Of a stretch of DNA of 43,340 bases, positions 1-7,949 are shown in pieces (positions within the stretch are counted from its first letter, which is position 1; each line of letters opens with the position of its first letter). The DNA comes from an uncultured bacterium (lineage in GTDB: Bacteria > Bacillota > Clostridia > Lachnospirales > Lachnospiraceae). Below the pieces are notes generated by a model. It saw nothing but the letters and a program-made list of their open reading frames with translations, had not been told where the DNA came from and searched no databases. A program made the position numbers and the translations under genes. The stretch lies in the NCBI GenBank assembly GCA_905215775.1, contig CAJMRM010000021.1:1-43340 (forward strand), written 5' to 3'.

Positions 1-15
1 TGATACCAGTATATC

Positions 16-44
16 AAAAAAAGCCAGCTTTCGCTGACTTTTTT
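16..44. terminator. Hairpin terminator of a gene outside the window
   Basis: An A-run is followed by CAGC, a TTTC loop, GCTG and a run of T. The A and T runs extend the stem, with one C/A mismatch. This is the form of an intrinsic terminator and can work in both directions. It probably ends a transcript entering from the left edge. Between it and the promoter at 333 (about 45-330) I see no gene I can support. Confidence 0.5.
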
Positions 45-332
45 GACAGTCTGACCTCTTACAAAGTGAGAGGCGTTCTCCTGAGGGAGGGACCTTATAA
101 AATCTTTGCCGGCTGCTTGAGCAGGGCGGCAGTTTCGGAATTTTTAAGCAGTTCCAGCAACATGGGAAAACGGGAATATGGAACAGCTTTTCTCATGTTT
201 CCAGAGATGGCGGCTGTGGTAATCCTCCTGCTGGTATGTTTATTTTGGAAATAACCCGTCCAATGGAGTGCCGCAAACTTCCCTATGGTAAACGGCGTAT
301 TTTTTTCTTTCAGCATTTTTGAAAATCTCCCC

Positions 333-366
333 TTGACTGTACTGCTGCTGTACGGTTTATTATAAA
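333..366 (+). promoter_or_regulatory. MerR-type promoter of the MATE operon
   Basis: A -35 box TTGACT (333-338) and a -10 box TATTAT (358-363) are separated by 19 bp, longer than the usual 17. The spacer region carries a dyad, ACTGTAC (336-342) and GTACGGT (350-356), six of seven positions symmetric. A long spacer with a central dyad is the hallmark of promoters activated by MerR-family regulators through DNA distortion. No merR gene lies inside the window; it may sit to the left. Confidence 0.6.
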
Positions 367-401
367 AATGTTATGAGAAAATACAAGGAGGATTTTTATT
401 T

Positions 402-1733
402 ATGCCAAGCGAGAACGCATACAGCCGGCCGGTAACACTCAAAAATGTTTTGAAATTTGCTGTTCCAACGATCGTTATGACAGTATTCATGTCCTTTTAT
501 ACAATGGTGGACGGTCTGTTTGTATCGAATCTGATTGGTACAGACGCACTATCCGCAGTCAATTTGACCGCCCCTGTTATTTCACTGGTAACCGCCATTT
601 CTACTATGCTTGCCACAGGCGGAAGCACCGTCATTATGAGAAAGGTCGGAGAACAGAAGGAAGCGGAAGCGAATGAGGACTTTACCTTTTTGATTGTTGT
701 AAATGTGATTGCAGGGTTGATGATGTCTGCCTTAGGCTGCCTTGCCATGGACGGAATTTTTGGAAGCATGAACCTTTCTTCGGCTGTATTTGATCACTGC
801 CATGATTATTTGAGCCGCTATTTGATTTTTACCATTCCGATTCTGCTGATGAACAACTTTACCCTTTATATGATTGCCGCCGGAAAGTCGGAGCTTTCTA
901 TGCTCTGTTCCATTGCGGGCGGCGTGCTGAACATGGTACTTGATTATGTTCTGATCGCTGTATTTGATATGGGAATAGCAGGGGCGGCGATTGCCACCGG
1001 CTTAGGGTATTCCGTGACGGCAGTTGTGGGCATTGTACTGTTTTCTCAAAAAAACAGCCTGCTCCATTTTGTAAAGCCGGTGTGCCGGAGAAAAACCCTG
1101 TGGAAAGCTGCCGCAAATGGCAGTTCGGAAATGGCGACTGCCTTAGTAACAGGCATTGTCACGATGATGTTCAACTGGACAATGCTGAAATATGTGGGAG
1201 AAAACGGCGTAGCAGCCATCACTATCATCATGTATGTGCTGATGTTCGCCACCTCTCTTTACACCGGCTATTCTTATGGGGTCGCGCCTATGATCAGCTT
1301 TTACTATGGCGAACAGAATCATGGGAAATTAAAGAAATTGGTACGCATGAGTGTTCAGATTATCAGTGTGATTGCCGTTGTGACCCTTGTGGCTTCGCTG
1401 ACCCTTACAGAACCGCTTGTGTCGGTGTTTGCCCGCCCGGATAACCCGGTATATGATTTAGCGGTTACGGGAAACCGTATTTGCTCCCTTGCCCTTATAT
1501 TCATCGGATATAATGTTTTTGCCAGCGGAATGTTTACGGCGCTGTCTAATGGATTGATTTCAGCAGTGCTTGCTTTTTCACGTTCTTTTGTATTTATGGT
1601 AATCGCTATGCTGATACTTCCCGCATTTTTTGGCGTGACCGGCGTGTGGTTTGCCACACCTGCTGCGGAGTTTGCGGCAATCTGTTTGACATTTGTTATG
1701 CTTGGAAAATACAAAAAGAAATATGGGTATTAA
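402..1733 (+). CDS. MATE family multidrug/cation efflux transporter
   Basis: A 443-residue integral membrane protein with about twelve hydrophobic segments, the normal length for the MATE family (Na+ or H+ coupled export of cationic drugs). The N-terminal half holds the typical 'PTIVMTVFMSFYTMVDGLFV' region and a following 'GTDALSAVNLTAP' segment; a similar half-repeat begins near residue 235. The start ATG lies 8 bp after AAGGAGG (386-392). It is the first gene behind a MerR-type promoter, and a small membrane-protein gene follows after 15 bp, so the two are probably co-transcribed. The gene is more AT-rich than the central part of the window. Family assignment is firm; the substrate is unknown. 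Confidence 0.9.
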   Translation: MPSENAYSRPVTLKNVLKFAVPTIVMTVFMSFYTMVDGLFVSNLIGTDALSAVNLTAPVISLVTAISTMLATGGSTVIMRKVGEQKEAEANEDFTFLIVVNVIAGLMMSALGCLAMDGIFGSMNLSSAVFDHCHDYLSRYLIFTIPILLMNNFTLYMIAAGKSELSMLCSIAGGVLNMVLDYVLIAVFDMGIAGAAIATGLGYSVTAVVGIVLFSQKNSLLHFVKPVCRRKTLWKAAANGSSEMATALVTGIVTMMFNWTMLKYVGENGVAAITIIMYVLMFATSLYTGYSYGVAPMISFYYGEQNHGKLKKLVRMSVQIISVIAVVTLVASLTLTEPLVSVFARPDNPVYDLAVTGNRICSLALIFIGYNVFASGMFTALSNGLISAVLAFSRSFVFMVIAMLILPAFFGVTGVWFATPAAEFAAICLTFVMLGKYKKKYGY

Positions 1734-1748
1734 ACGGAGGGACTATTT

Positions 1749-2171
1749 ATGGTATGGATTTCCGGAATTGTTTTGATTGCAGGAGTGAAAACACTGTTAT
1801 GCAAAGGATTTTCATTAGGAATTTTTCTTCTATTGTTTTGGATAAAGGGCAAGAAGTTGAAATTTTGCAGTGATGAATGGGATAATTTCTTTTTGCAAAT
1901 GTCCCCGCAGTCGGTACAGCGATATGTCATAGCAATTTATATTGTATCTGCTGTTGTTTCATCTGCAATCAGTTCTGTTGTTCTGGATTGGGCAGGCTAT
2001 GAACATAGTTTCGGGCTGGCTCTGCTGCTCCTTATTGGTGGCTTGCTCATCACAGCATACAAATGGAACAAAAAGGGGAAAGATTACTTACTGAAACGGT
2101 ATCAAGAAATATCGCAGACAATATTAGCACGAAAAGATAAGGACAGATTTACAACCGGATATATTCCATAA
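1749..2171 (+). CDS. Small membrane protein of unknown function
   Basis: A 140-residue protein with three or four hydrophobic segments (about residues 3-32, 62-80 and 88-104) and a basic C-terminal tail. I do not recognise the family. The start ATG follows CGGAGGG by 8 bp. It begins 15 bp after the MATE stop codon and shares its low GC, so it is likely the second gene of the same transcript. It could be a pump accessory protein or unrelated cargo that travelled with the pump; nothing in the sequence decides between these. Confidence 0.65.
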   Translation: MVWISGIVLIAGVKTLLCKGFSLGIFLLLFWIKGKKLKFCSDEWDNFFLQMSPQSVQRYVIAIYIVSAVVSSAISSVVLDWAGYEHSFGLALLLLIGGLLITAYKWNKKGKDYLLKRYQEISQTILARKDKDRFTTGYIP

Positions 2172-2369
2172 TAGATCGTAAAGCCCAAAAGGCTGCCATT
2201 TTTTCAGACAGCGGGCAAAATACAGCTTCCGAAACGCATGATTGCCGGGAAAGACCAGGCCGCCGGGGTATCCAATTTGCTTTTTGCTCATTTTTCTCCT
2301 GTCAACGACGGGCTGCTTGCCGCTGTTGGGAGGCGAAGTGATCTTCCCAAAAAAGGGACGTTTATGCAT
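2172..2369. other. Intergenic stretch, possible gene remnant
   Basis: About 200 bp between the small membrane protein and the terminator at 2370. The minus strand is open for about 80 codons and contains a ribosome-site-like AGGAGA upstream of an ATG, giving a short basic peptide beginning MSKKQIGYPGG, but the reading frame resembles no protein I can name. I treat it as a possible decayed gene rather than a real one. Confidence 0.25.
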
Positions 2370-2425
2370 AAAAAAAGCCGCCGCTCCATAGATGATTACT
2401 TGTCTATGGAGCGGCGGCCTCTTTT
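2370..2425 (-). terminator. Strong intrinsic terminator of the EAL-domain gene
   Basis: A perfect 16-bp stem, 2377-2392 pairing with 2403-2418, has a 10-nt loop. On the minus strand it is followed by seven T (complement of 2370-2376), as expected for a terminator of the minus-strand phosphodiesterase gene ending at 2497. On the plus strand CTCTTTTATTT follows, so it may also stop transcripts from the MATE side. Confidence 0.85.
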
Positions 2426-2496
2426 ATTTATGGTGTATTTCCTATCTTTTGCAGAAAACAGATACGCAGGTATCTGCTGTCATTCGATCGCAGCCC

Positions 2497-4737
2497 CTAG
2501 ATCCCGGTCTGGTGCTCAAAATCGGAGACTGGCATGGGCTTTGCGTAAATGTATCCCTGGATCAGGTCACAGCCGCATTCCTTCAGCTTCTCAACCTGAT
2601 CGGGCTGATCGACGCCCTCGGCCACAACGCTCATTCCCAGGTTATGGGCCAGCTGGATGAGCTGGCATACCACCATCCAGGATTTTTCATTTTCATTCAG
2701 CAGGAACTGCCGGTCCAGCTTGACGGTGGTTACATTCAGATCCTTCAGCATGGTCAATGAGGAATAGCCGAAGCCGAAGTCGTCAATGGAGCAGAGAAAA
2801 CCCATATCCCGTATGCGGTTGATCATGGTCATCACCAGATGCATTTCCCGCCGCTCCAGCATCAGGGATTCTGTCAGCTCCAGGTCGATGAGGCCGTCGG
2901 GAATCTGATATTGCTCCTTCAATGCCTTGAAACGGTCCAGGAAGGACATATCGCTGGAGATCAGGTGGGCGCGGGAAAGGTTGACAGAAAGGGGAACCGC
3001 AGTTCCCTTCTTAAGCCATTTCCGCATCAGCCGGCAGGTTTCCTCAAACATATAAAAATCCAGGGCGCATATTTTTCCGTTCCGCTCAAACAGGGGGATG
3101 AATTCCCCTGGGAAGATCATTCCGAATTTCGGATGCTGCCAGCGGACCAATACCTCGCCGCCGCAGGTCTTTTCCTGGAAGGGACAGACCTTGGGCTGGA
3201 TATAAAGCTGGAATTCATGGTTTTCAATGGCATGCTGGAAGGACTCGTCCAGTAAATATTCGCGTTCCAGCTGCTTTTCAAAGGATGCATCATAAAGACG
3301 GCATTCACCCGTCTGCGCCTGGTCTCCAGCCCGTTTTGCCCGGTCGATCAGAACGGTAAATTCCTTTTCCGGACGATTCAGAAGATATGCGCCGGCCGCG
3401 ATACTGGAGCTGGTTATGAGAAACTGCGCCGGAAGCTGTTTTTCCAGCTGATGGAACATAGCGACTGTGCGGTCCAGGAGCTCCTCTTCGCTGGAGCATT
3501 TTAACAGCAGGAAAAAGTGATCAGCCGCCGCCCGGCAGATCAGCTCTTCCTCCTCCAGACATGTGTTCAGGGTCTTGTGGATCTGGCGCAGGAGCATATC
3601 GCCGGTTTTTGAACCAAATTTTTCATTGATCCTCTTAAATCCGCGGATATTCATATATACAATGGCCAGATTCTGCCAGGAATACTTCTGGAACAGGTGT
3701 TCCGCCTCGATCTGGAAGGCAGTCCTGTTTTTTCCGTCTGTGAGAAGATCGGTCAGTGCGGCGGTCTGGATCGCCCGGAAGGATCTCCAGTAGCTCCAGA
3801 TCACGCAGAAAAAGACGAGAAGTATCGCAAGCGCCAGGAAGGCGATGATCATAAAATACCGGATCAGATAGGGCTCGGTGCCATCGCTGAACAGGTTGGA
3901 TGGGAGCAGAGTCAGCAGCATCCAGTCATTGATGCCCAGGAAGTTATAACAGAATACCAGAGATTCTTTGCCGCTGCTCTGGAAATGCGTTATGCCGGGG
4001 CGCTGCTCCTTAATATCATTCTGTATCTTTTCCTGAAGCTCGTTGTCCTCTTTTGCTACTAAACCAGATCCGAAGATATCCTGCAGTGCGGAAAAGGGGG
4101 CTTCATCGGTGGCGGACACGATGACGGTTCCATCGGAATCCACGATACAGCTTAGGCCCTGGTCCCGGTAATCCACCTCCTGAAGCATTTTCTGAAGCGT
4201 TTTATTGGAACGGACGCCGATCAGAACGGAGGTTTCGCTGCTGTCCTGCCAGAAAATGGGGGCCGAAAAGAGGACCTCTTCGTGACTGGAGTGGCAGATG
4301 TGCGGGGTTTCATATATATCCGGGTGGTCGGTCTGGAATTCCTTCAATTCCGGGTGAACCTCGTCAATACCGGCGGGAACAACTGAGCCGTCGGCGTTGA
4401 TGAGAAAGATCGCATCCATTTCCAGAAATTCTGCCTTACGTTCAAAAAACTCTTCCGTCAGAAATTTCATGGGCATCCTGGCGATGGTATCGGCCAGATT
4501 GCGTATATAGATCTCCCTCATATTCATACGGGAAGAGATATTGCTGGTCAGCTGGCCGGAAATATCTTCCGCATAGCGCTCGGTGCTCTTGCGAAGCTGG
4601 CGTTTCATATCTGCCGTATTGGACGCCAGGGCGGCCAGTACGGCCAGCAGAAGGAGGATGCTGATCAGTATGGGGATGATATAGTGGAGCACGATATTCT
4701 TTTTATGGATCAGGGAGAGATCAGACAGATGTTTCAT
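2497..4737 (-). CDS. Membrane c-di-GMP phosphodiesterase (sensor, degenerate GGDEF, EAL)
   Basis: A 746-residue protein: TM1 about 18-38, an extracytoplasmic Cache-like sensor about 40-288, TM2 about 291-316, a GGDEF-like domain about 325-480 and an EAL domain about 495-746. The GGDEF motif reads AADHF (404-408), so it should not make c-di-GMP. The EAL domain looks complete: the signature reads EVL (528-530), with N586, the ELTES motif (620-624), D652-D653 in IDDFGFGYS, K673, E707 in AEGV and Q727 in QGY. EAL enzymes hydrolyse c-di-GMP to pGpG. It is divergent from a membrane diguanylate cyclase and lies beside a polysaccharide operon with a PilZ-bearing synthase, so it probably lowers the local c-di-GMP signal. 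Its ribosome site (AGAAAGAAGA) is weak. Confidence 0.9.
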   Translation of the reverse strand: MKHLSDLSLIHKKNIVLHYIIPILISILLLLAVLAALASNTADMKRQLRKSTERYAEDISGQLTSNISSRMNMREIYIRNLADTIARMPMKFLTEEFFERKAEFLEMDAIFLINADGSVVPAGIDEVHPELKEFQTDHPDIYETPHICHSSHEEVLFSAPIFWQDSSETSVLIGVRSNKTLQKMLQEVDYRDQGLSCIVDSDGTVIVSATDEAPFSALQDIFGSGLVAKEDNELQEKIQNDIKEQRPGITHFQSSGKESLVFCYNFLGINDWMLLTLLPSNLFSDGTEPYLIRYFMIIAFLALAILLVFFCVIWSYWRSFRAIQTAALTDLLTDGKNRTAFQIEAEHLFQKYSWQNLAIVYMNIRGFKRINEKFGSKTGDMLLRQIHKTLNTCLEEEELICRAAADHFFLLLKCSSEEELLDRTVAMFHQLEKQLPAQFLITSSSIAAGAYLLNRPEKEFTVLIDRAKRAGDQAQTGECRLYDASFEKQLEREYLLDESFQHAIENHEFQLYIQPKVCPFQEKTCGGEVLVRWQHPKFGMIFPGEFIPLFERNGKICALDFYMFEETCRLMRKWLKKGTAVPLSVNLSRAHLISSDMSFLDRFKALKEQYQIPDGLIDLELTESLMLERREMHLVMTMINRIRDMGFLCSIDDFGFGYSSLTMLKDLNVTTVKLDRQFLLNENEKSWMVVCQLIQLAHNLGMSVVAEGVDQPDQVEKLKECGCDLIQGYIYAKPMPVSDFEHQTGI

Positions 4738-4867
4738 ATTGCTATCTTCTTTCTTTTATTCCGGCTTCATGGATTTGTCATCCGGCGCATCCGGGGCGTA
4801 TGGCCCTGGCAGCATTATAGGAGAGCAGAACGATCGGATATCCGGCGCCAGCCATATATTTAGTCAT

Positions 4868-4896
4868 ATAATACCAGAATCCGTCCAAATTGTACA
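4868..4896 (-). promoter_or_regulatory. Promoter of the EAL-domain gene
   Basis: Read on the minus strand: TGTACA (4896-4891), a 17-bp spacer and TATTAT (4873-4868) with a TG one base upstream (extended -10). It lies about 130 bp before the start codon. One copy of the 12-bp direct repeat overlaps the -35 box and spacer. TGTACA is only a moderate -35 match. Confidence 0.5.
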
Positions 4897-4929
4897 TGGT
4901 GAAAATGAACATATCCGGTCCAAATTGTA
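4883..4929. repeat. Two 12-bp direct repeats in the PDE/DGC1 divergent region
   Basis: GTCCAAATTGTA occurs at 4883-4894 and again, identical, at 4918-4929, a 35-bp period. The first copy overlaps the -35 box of the predicted phosphodiesterase promoter and the second lies further upstream. They are likely paired binding sites of an unidentified regulator. The divergent intergenic region (4738-5099) holds these repeats and two promoters; I see no gene in it. Confidence 0.5.
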
Positions 4930-4999
4930 AATTTTTACTGAACGCTTTGCTGCGGAGCGGGGAGGCTGAATTTCATTGATGATTTTCTATGATTACCGG

Positions 5000-5028
5000 T
5001 TGAAATAGATGGAAAATATCGTTATACT
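5000..5028 (+). promoter_or_regulatory. Promoter of DGC1
   Basis: TTGAAA (5000-5005), 17-bp spacer, TATACT (5023-5028). It lies 72 bp before the chosen start codon and has near-consensus boxes and spacing for the main vegetative sigma factor. Confidence 0.65.
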
Positions 5029-5099
5029 TTTTATAGTAAGAGATTTTTCTGCATACAGCCGGAGGACAGCCCGGGGAGCAGATGAAAGGGAGGTGTGGT

Positions 5100-7004
5100 A
5101 TGAGAGAGCGAAGCCTGAAGGAGACCCTGCCAAAGCTGACAGGGGTGATCCTGCTTCTGTTTTTGCTTTTGATCCTGCCTCTGAATTTCTGGCTCCAGCT
5201 CCATCTGCTCCACCAGGGCCATATGGAGAGTACAAAAGAGATATTCAGCCAGCTGGAACAGCTGATCTGGACAACCGAAGCGGAGCTAGCCAGTGAGGAA
5301 CAGGAATTTAAAGAGGAATGTATCTGGGCGGCCGATATGGTGGCGTACCATATCGGGCATACCACAGGAGATATAAACGATCTGGATTATGTGAGGGAGC
5401 TGGCACAGAAGGTAGATGTGGATGAGATCCACTTTTTCACGCCGGAGGGAAGGATCTTTGCAGGGACTCATCCCCAGTATTATGGGTATACCTTTGATTC
5501 GGGAGAACAGATGCGCTTCTTTCTTCCCATGCTGGAGGATCGGTCCTTGAAGCTCTGCCAGGATATTATGCCCAACACGGCGGAAGAAAAGGAAATGCAG
5601 TATGCGGCGGTATGGCTGGAGGATGAAAGCTGTATCGTACAGATCGGAATGGAGCCCTGGCATCTGCAGAAGAAGATACAGGAGGAGAGCCTGGAAAATA
5701 TCGTATCCGGAATGCTGTTTGAAACGACGGGATATCTGCATGTTTTCAATAGAGAAACGGATACCATCGTCGCTTCCACTTCCAGGAACATTTATGGAAG
5801 ACGGATCGAGGAAGACGAAGAGATGCCGTATGAGGACGGTCAGATCCATATGACCCATACCTCATTCCAGGGGGACTGGTATTGTGTTTACATGAAGCCG
5901 TATAAGAATTATATTCTGGTACGGACGTATAAGTCCTTTCTGCTGATAAAGGATGTGCTGGGATCGACGGTTTTTGTGACCGTATATGTACTGCTGGGAG
6001 GCTTTGGGATCATTGCGCTGCTCCGGTGGTATGTGCAGAAAAAGCTGCTCCGCAGCATGGACAGGATCATTAAAGAGCTTCAGAAGATCGAGACAGGCAG
6101 CCTGGATGCGATCAATATCCATACGGGGATCACGGAGCTGGAGGAGCTTTTGTTTTATATCAACCAGATGTTAAATTCGCTCTGCTTTAACCGCAACCAG
6201 CTGAAATATATCCTGAACCAGGCGGAGATCCCCTTTGGCTTTTTTGAGATCAATCATTTTTATAACAAGTCCTATGCCAACAGCCGGATGATGGAGATCC
6301 TGGGGGCGGAGGATTATGATATTATGGACCCGGAAAAGCAGTATGCCTTCCTGGAGAGAGAACTGAAGCAGGCGGAAAAGGATCCGGTCAGCGAGTCGGA
6401 AGGCGTATACAGATATTACAGGAAGGGGGAGGAACGGTATCTTCAGATAAAAACGGCAGAGGATCCCCAGGGCAAGATCTATTACGTTACGGATGTCACC
6501 TACCTGTGGAGGAATGTGAGCCGTGTCCGTGAGGAAAGCCAGAGGGATGAGCTGACAGGACTGCTCAACCGGAGAGGGTTTTATGAGCATATGAACCGTC
6601 TGTTTGAGCTGGAGGAGCCCCTGGGCTTTGCGGTGATGCTGATGATCGATGCCGACGGGCTGAAACAGATCAACGATATTTACGGCCATTTTGTCGGAGA
6701 CCAGTATCTCAAGCGGATCGCCGCCGCCATTGAAGCTGCGGCGGGAGACAGGTCTGTCTGCGCCAGACTGGGCGGCGATGAATTTGTCATTTTCTTATAT
6801 GGATTTTCCAGCATGGACGCCTTGAAGGAGCAGATCCATAGGATCGGAAGGGAGAGAGGACGCACGCTGGAGGGCTGTATCCACACGATTCAGTTTTCCA
6901 TGGGAGAGGCCTTTTACCCTGCGGACGGAACAGACTTCCATATTTTGATGAAGACGGCGGACGAGCGCATGTACCAGGAAAAAAAGGCCAGGAAGGAACA
7001 ATGA
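5100..7004 (+). CDS. Membrane diguanylate cyclase DGC1 (sensor, HAMP-like, PAS-like, GGDEF)
   Basis: A 634-residue protein: one TM segment about 14-36, a roughly 240-residue extracytoplasmic Cache-like sensor, TM2 about 280-305, a HAMP-like linker, a PAS-like segment about 355-440 and a C-terminal GGDEF domain. The catalytic motif GGDEF is intact (558-562), so it should make c-di-GMP from GTP. The RxxD product-inhibition site normally five residues before GGDEF is absent. The ATG at 5100 is preferred over an in-frame ATG at 5082 because GGGAGG lies just before it and because the paralogue DGC2 starts at the matching point. It has its own promoter, and is followed by LytTR-like repeats and a terminator before the polysaccharide operon. 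Confidence 0.9.
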   Translation: MRERSLKETLPKLTGVILLLFLLLILPLNFWLQLHLLHQGHMESTKEIFSQLEQLIWTTEAELASEEQEFKEECIWAADMVAYHIGHTTGDINDLDYVRELAQKVDVDEIHFFTPEGRIFAGTHPQYYGYTFDSGEQMRFFLPMLEDRSLKLCQDIMPNTAEEKEMQYAAVWLEDESCIVQIGMEPWHLQKKIQEESLENIVSGMLFETTGYLHVFNRETDTIVASTSRNIYGRRIEEDEEMPYEDGQIHMTHTSFQGDWYCVYMKPYKNYILVRTYKSFLLIKDVLGSTVFVTVYVLLGGFGIIALLRWYVQKKLLRSMDRIIKELQKIETGSLDAINIHTGITELEELLFYINQMLNSLCFNRNQLKYILNQAEIPFGFFEINHFYNKSYANSRMMEILGAEDYDIMDPEKQYAFLERELKQAEKDPVSESEGVYRYYRKGEERYLQIKTAEDPQGKIYYVTDVTYLWRNVSRVREESQRDELTGLLNRRGFYEHMNRLFELEEPLGFAVMLMIDADGLKQINDIYGHFVGDQYLKRIAAAIEAAAGDRSVCARLGGDEFVIFLYGFSSMDALKEQIHRIGRERGRTLEGCIHTIQFSMGEAFYPADGTDFHILMKTADERMYQEKKARKEQ

Positions 7005-7010
7005 CAGATG

Positions 7011-7050
7011 CCTGCGTCTTAAACAGAAAACGTGCGTTTTGAACAAAGCC
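7011..7050 (+). promoter_or_regulatory. Direct-repeat operator upstream of the polysaccharide operon (LytTR-type)
   Basis: TGCGTCTTAAACA (7013-7025) and TGCGTTTTGAACA (7033-7045) are direct repeats exactly 20 bp apart. The same element and the same 20-bp period occur in front of the LytTR response-regulator gene at 20281-20320. LytTR proteins are known to bind pairs of short direct repeats about two helical turns apart, so these are probably sites of the regulator encoded at 19495-20223. The link is inferred from the shared sequence. Confidence 0.7.
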
Positions 7051-7052
7051 GG

Positions 7053-7081
7053 TTGTTTTTTCATTGACAAGCTGTTATTTT
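7053..7081 (+). promoter_or_regulatory. Possible promoter of the polysaccharide operon
   Basis: TTGTTT (7053-7058), 17-bp spacer and TATTTT (7076-7081) lie three bases after the second operator repeat, the geometry expected of an activated promoter. A better -35 sequence, TTGACA, is at 7064-7069 but has no convincing -10. A third possibility is TTGTTT (7118-7123) with TATAAA (7140-7145), downstream of the terminator hairpin. The true start cannot be decided by reading. Confidence 0.4.
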
Positions 7082-7083
7082 AG

Positions 7084-7120
7084 AACCAGATTTTCCAGAC
7101 AGGAAGATCTGGTTTTTTTG
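7084..7120 (+). terminator. Intrinsic terminator between DGC1 and the polysaccharide operon
   Basis: A 13-bp stem with one G-T pair (7084-7096 with 7102-7114) has a 5-nt loop and is followed by a T run. It most simply ends the DGC1 transcript. It lies downstream of the LytTR-type repeats but 92 bp before the first operon gene, so it could also act as a leader attenuator if transcription starts upstream of it. Confidence 0.8.
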
Positions 7121-7211
7121 TTTACGGGAAAGCATGTTTTATAAAATAAAAATGCTCGGCGGGGAACGCTGCAGGAAAAAAGAAAACAAATGATAAAGGA
7201 AGGGAAATACA

Positions 7212-7898
7212 TTGACAGATATTTCAGTTGCCCGGACAGAGAAAAAATACGGCATTGACTGGGGCAGGCAGAGCGTGCTGCTCCGCCGCCTGGAGCCGTA
7301 TATGAGGATCGATCCCCATGGAGGGCGGGAGGGGTATACGGTACGGTCCCTGTATTTTGATACCGTCTATGATAATGATTACTTTGATAAGGTAAACGGA
7401 CTGGAGCTCCGGAAAAAACTGAGGCTGAGGATTTATCTGCCGGACTGCCAGGCCGTTAAGCTGGAGATCAAGCAGAAGCAGGGAAGCGCCCAGAGAAAGG
7501 ACAGTCTTTTAATTTCCAGGTCCCTGGCGGAGGAAATGATCTGCGGCAGATATACCGGTCTGGCGGCCATGGGATCGGAGCTGGCCATGCGGGCGTATCA
7601 GATTCTGGAAACGGGCCTTTACCGGCCGAAATGTATCGTGGAGTATCACAGGATCGCCCTGGCGGAGGAGAGCAACGACATCCGGATCACCTTTGATTCC
7701 AGGATCGGGGCGAGCCACCGGTGGGGGAGCTTTTTTGACCGCCATCTGGAGCTGCTTCCGGTGCGGGACCAGCCGGTCCTGGAGGTAAAATATGACGGCT
7801 TTTTACTGAGCGGAATAAAACAGGCCCTGGCCTCTGCGGATGCGCCGGAGCTGTCGGTCAGTAAATACGCAATGTGCCGGCAGATCTTTGGCCTGTAA
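7212..7898 (+). CDS. VTC-domain protein (polyphosphate polymerase-like)
   Basis: A 228-residue soluble protein of the VTC fold (triphosphate-tunnel superfamily). Visible features are the N-terminal RTEKKYGI segment, 'VRSLYFDTVYDNDYF', 'LRKKLRLRIY', 'VKLEIKQKQG' and 'VLEVKYDGFL': charged beta-strands that line the tunnel. Yeast VTC4 makes polyphosphate from ATP; bacterial members often sit with DUF4956 and CotH genes, as here, and their exact reaction in those clusters is not settled. The start is TTG, 8 bp after AGGAAGGGA. It is the first gene of the polysaccharide operon, followed after 51 bp by DUF4956. Family is clear; the enzyme activity is inferred. Confidence 0.8.
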   Translation: MTDISVARTEKKYGIDWGRQSVLLRRLEPYMRIDPHGGREGYTVRSLYFDTVYDNDYFDKVNGLELRKKLRLRIYLPDCQAVKLEIKQKQGSAQRKDSLLISRSLAEEMICGRYTGLAAMGSELAMRAYQILETGLYRPKCIVEYHRIALAEESNDIRITFDSRIGASHRWGSFFDRHLELLPVRDQPVLEVKYDGFLLSGIKQALASADAPELSVSKYAMCRQIFGL

Positions 7899-7949
7899 AC
7901 AGAAATAAATATAAAATTTAAAAATAAATGAAAACTGGAGGAATCAAAA

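Noticed and set aside
66..254. 62-codon open frame on the plus strand near the left edge
   Set aside because: No ribosome site before the start and no recognisable protein; a minus-strand frame over the same bases is equally open. Treated as non-coding.
2238..2760. Plus-strand open frames running into the EAL gene
   Set aside because: They cross a strong terminator hairpin and the 3' end of a well-supported minus-strand gene, and lack ribosome sites.
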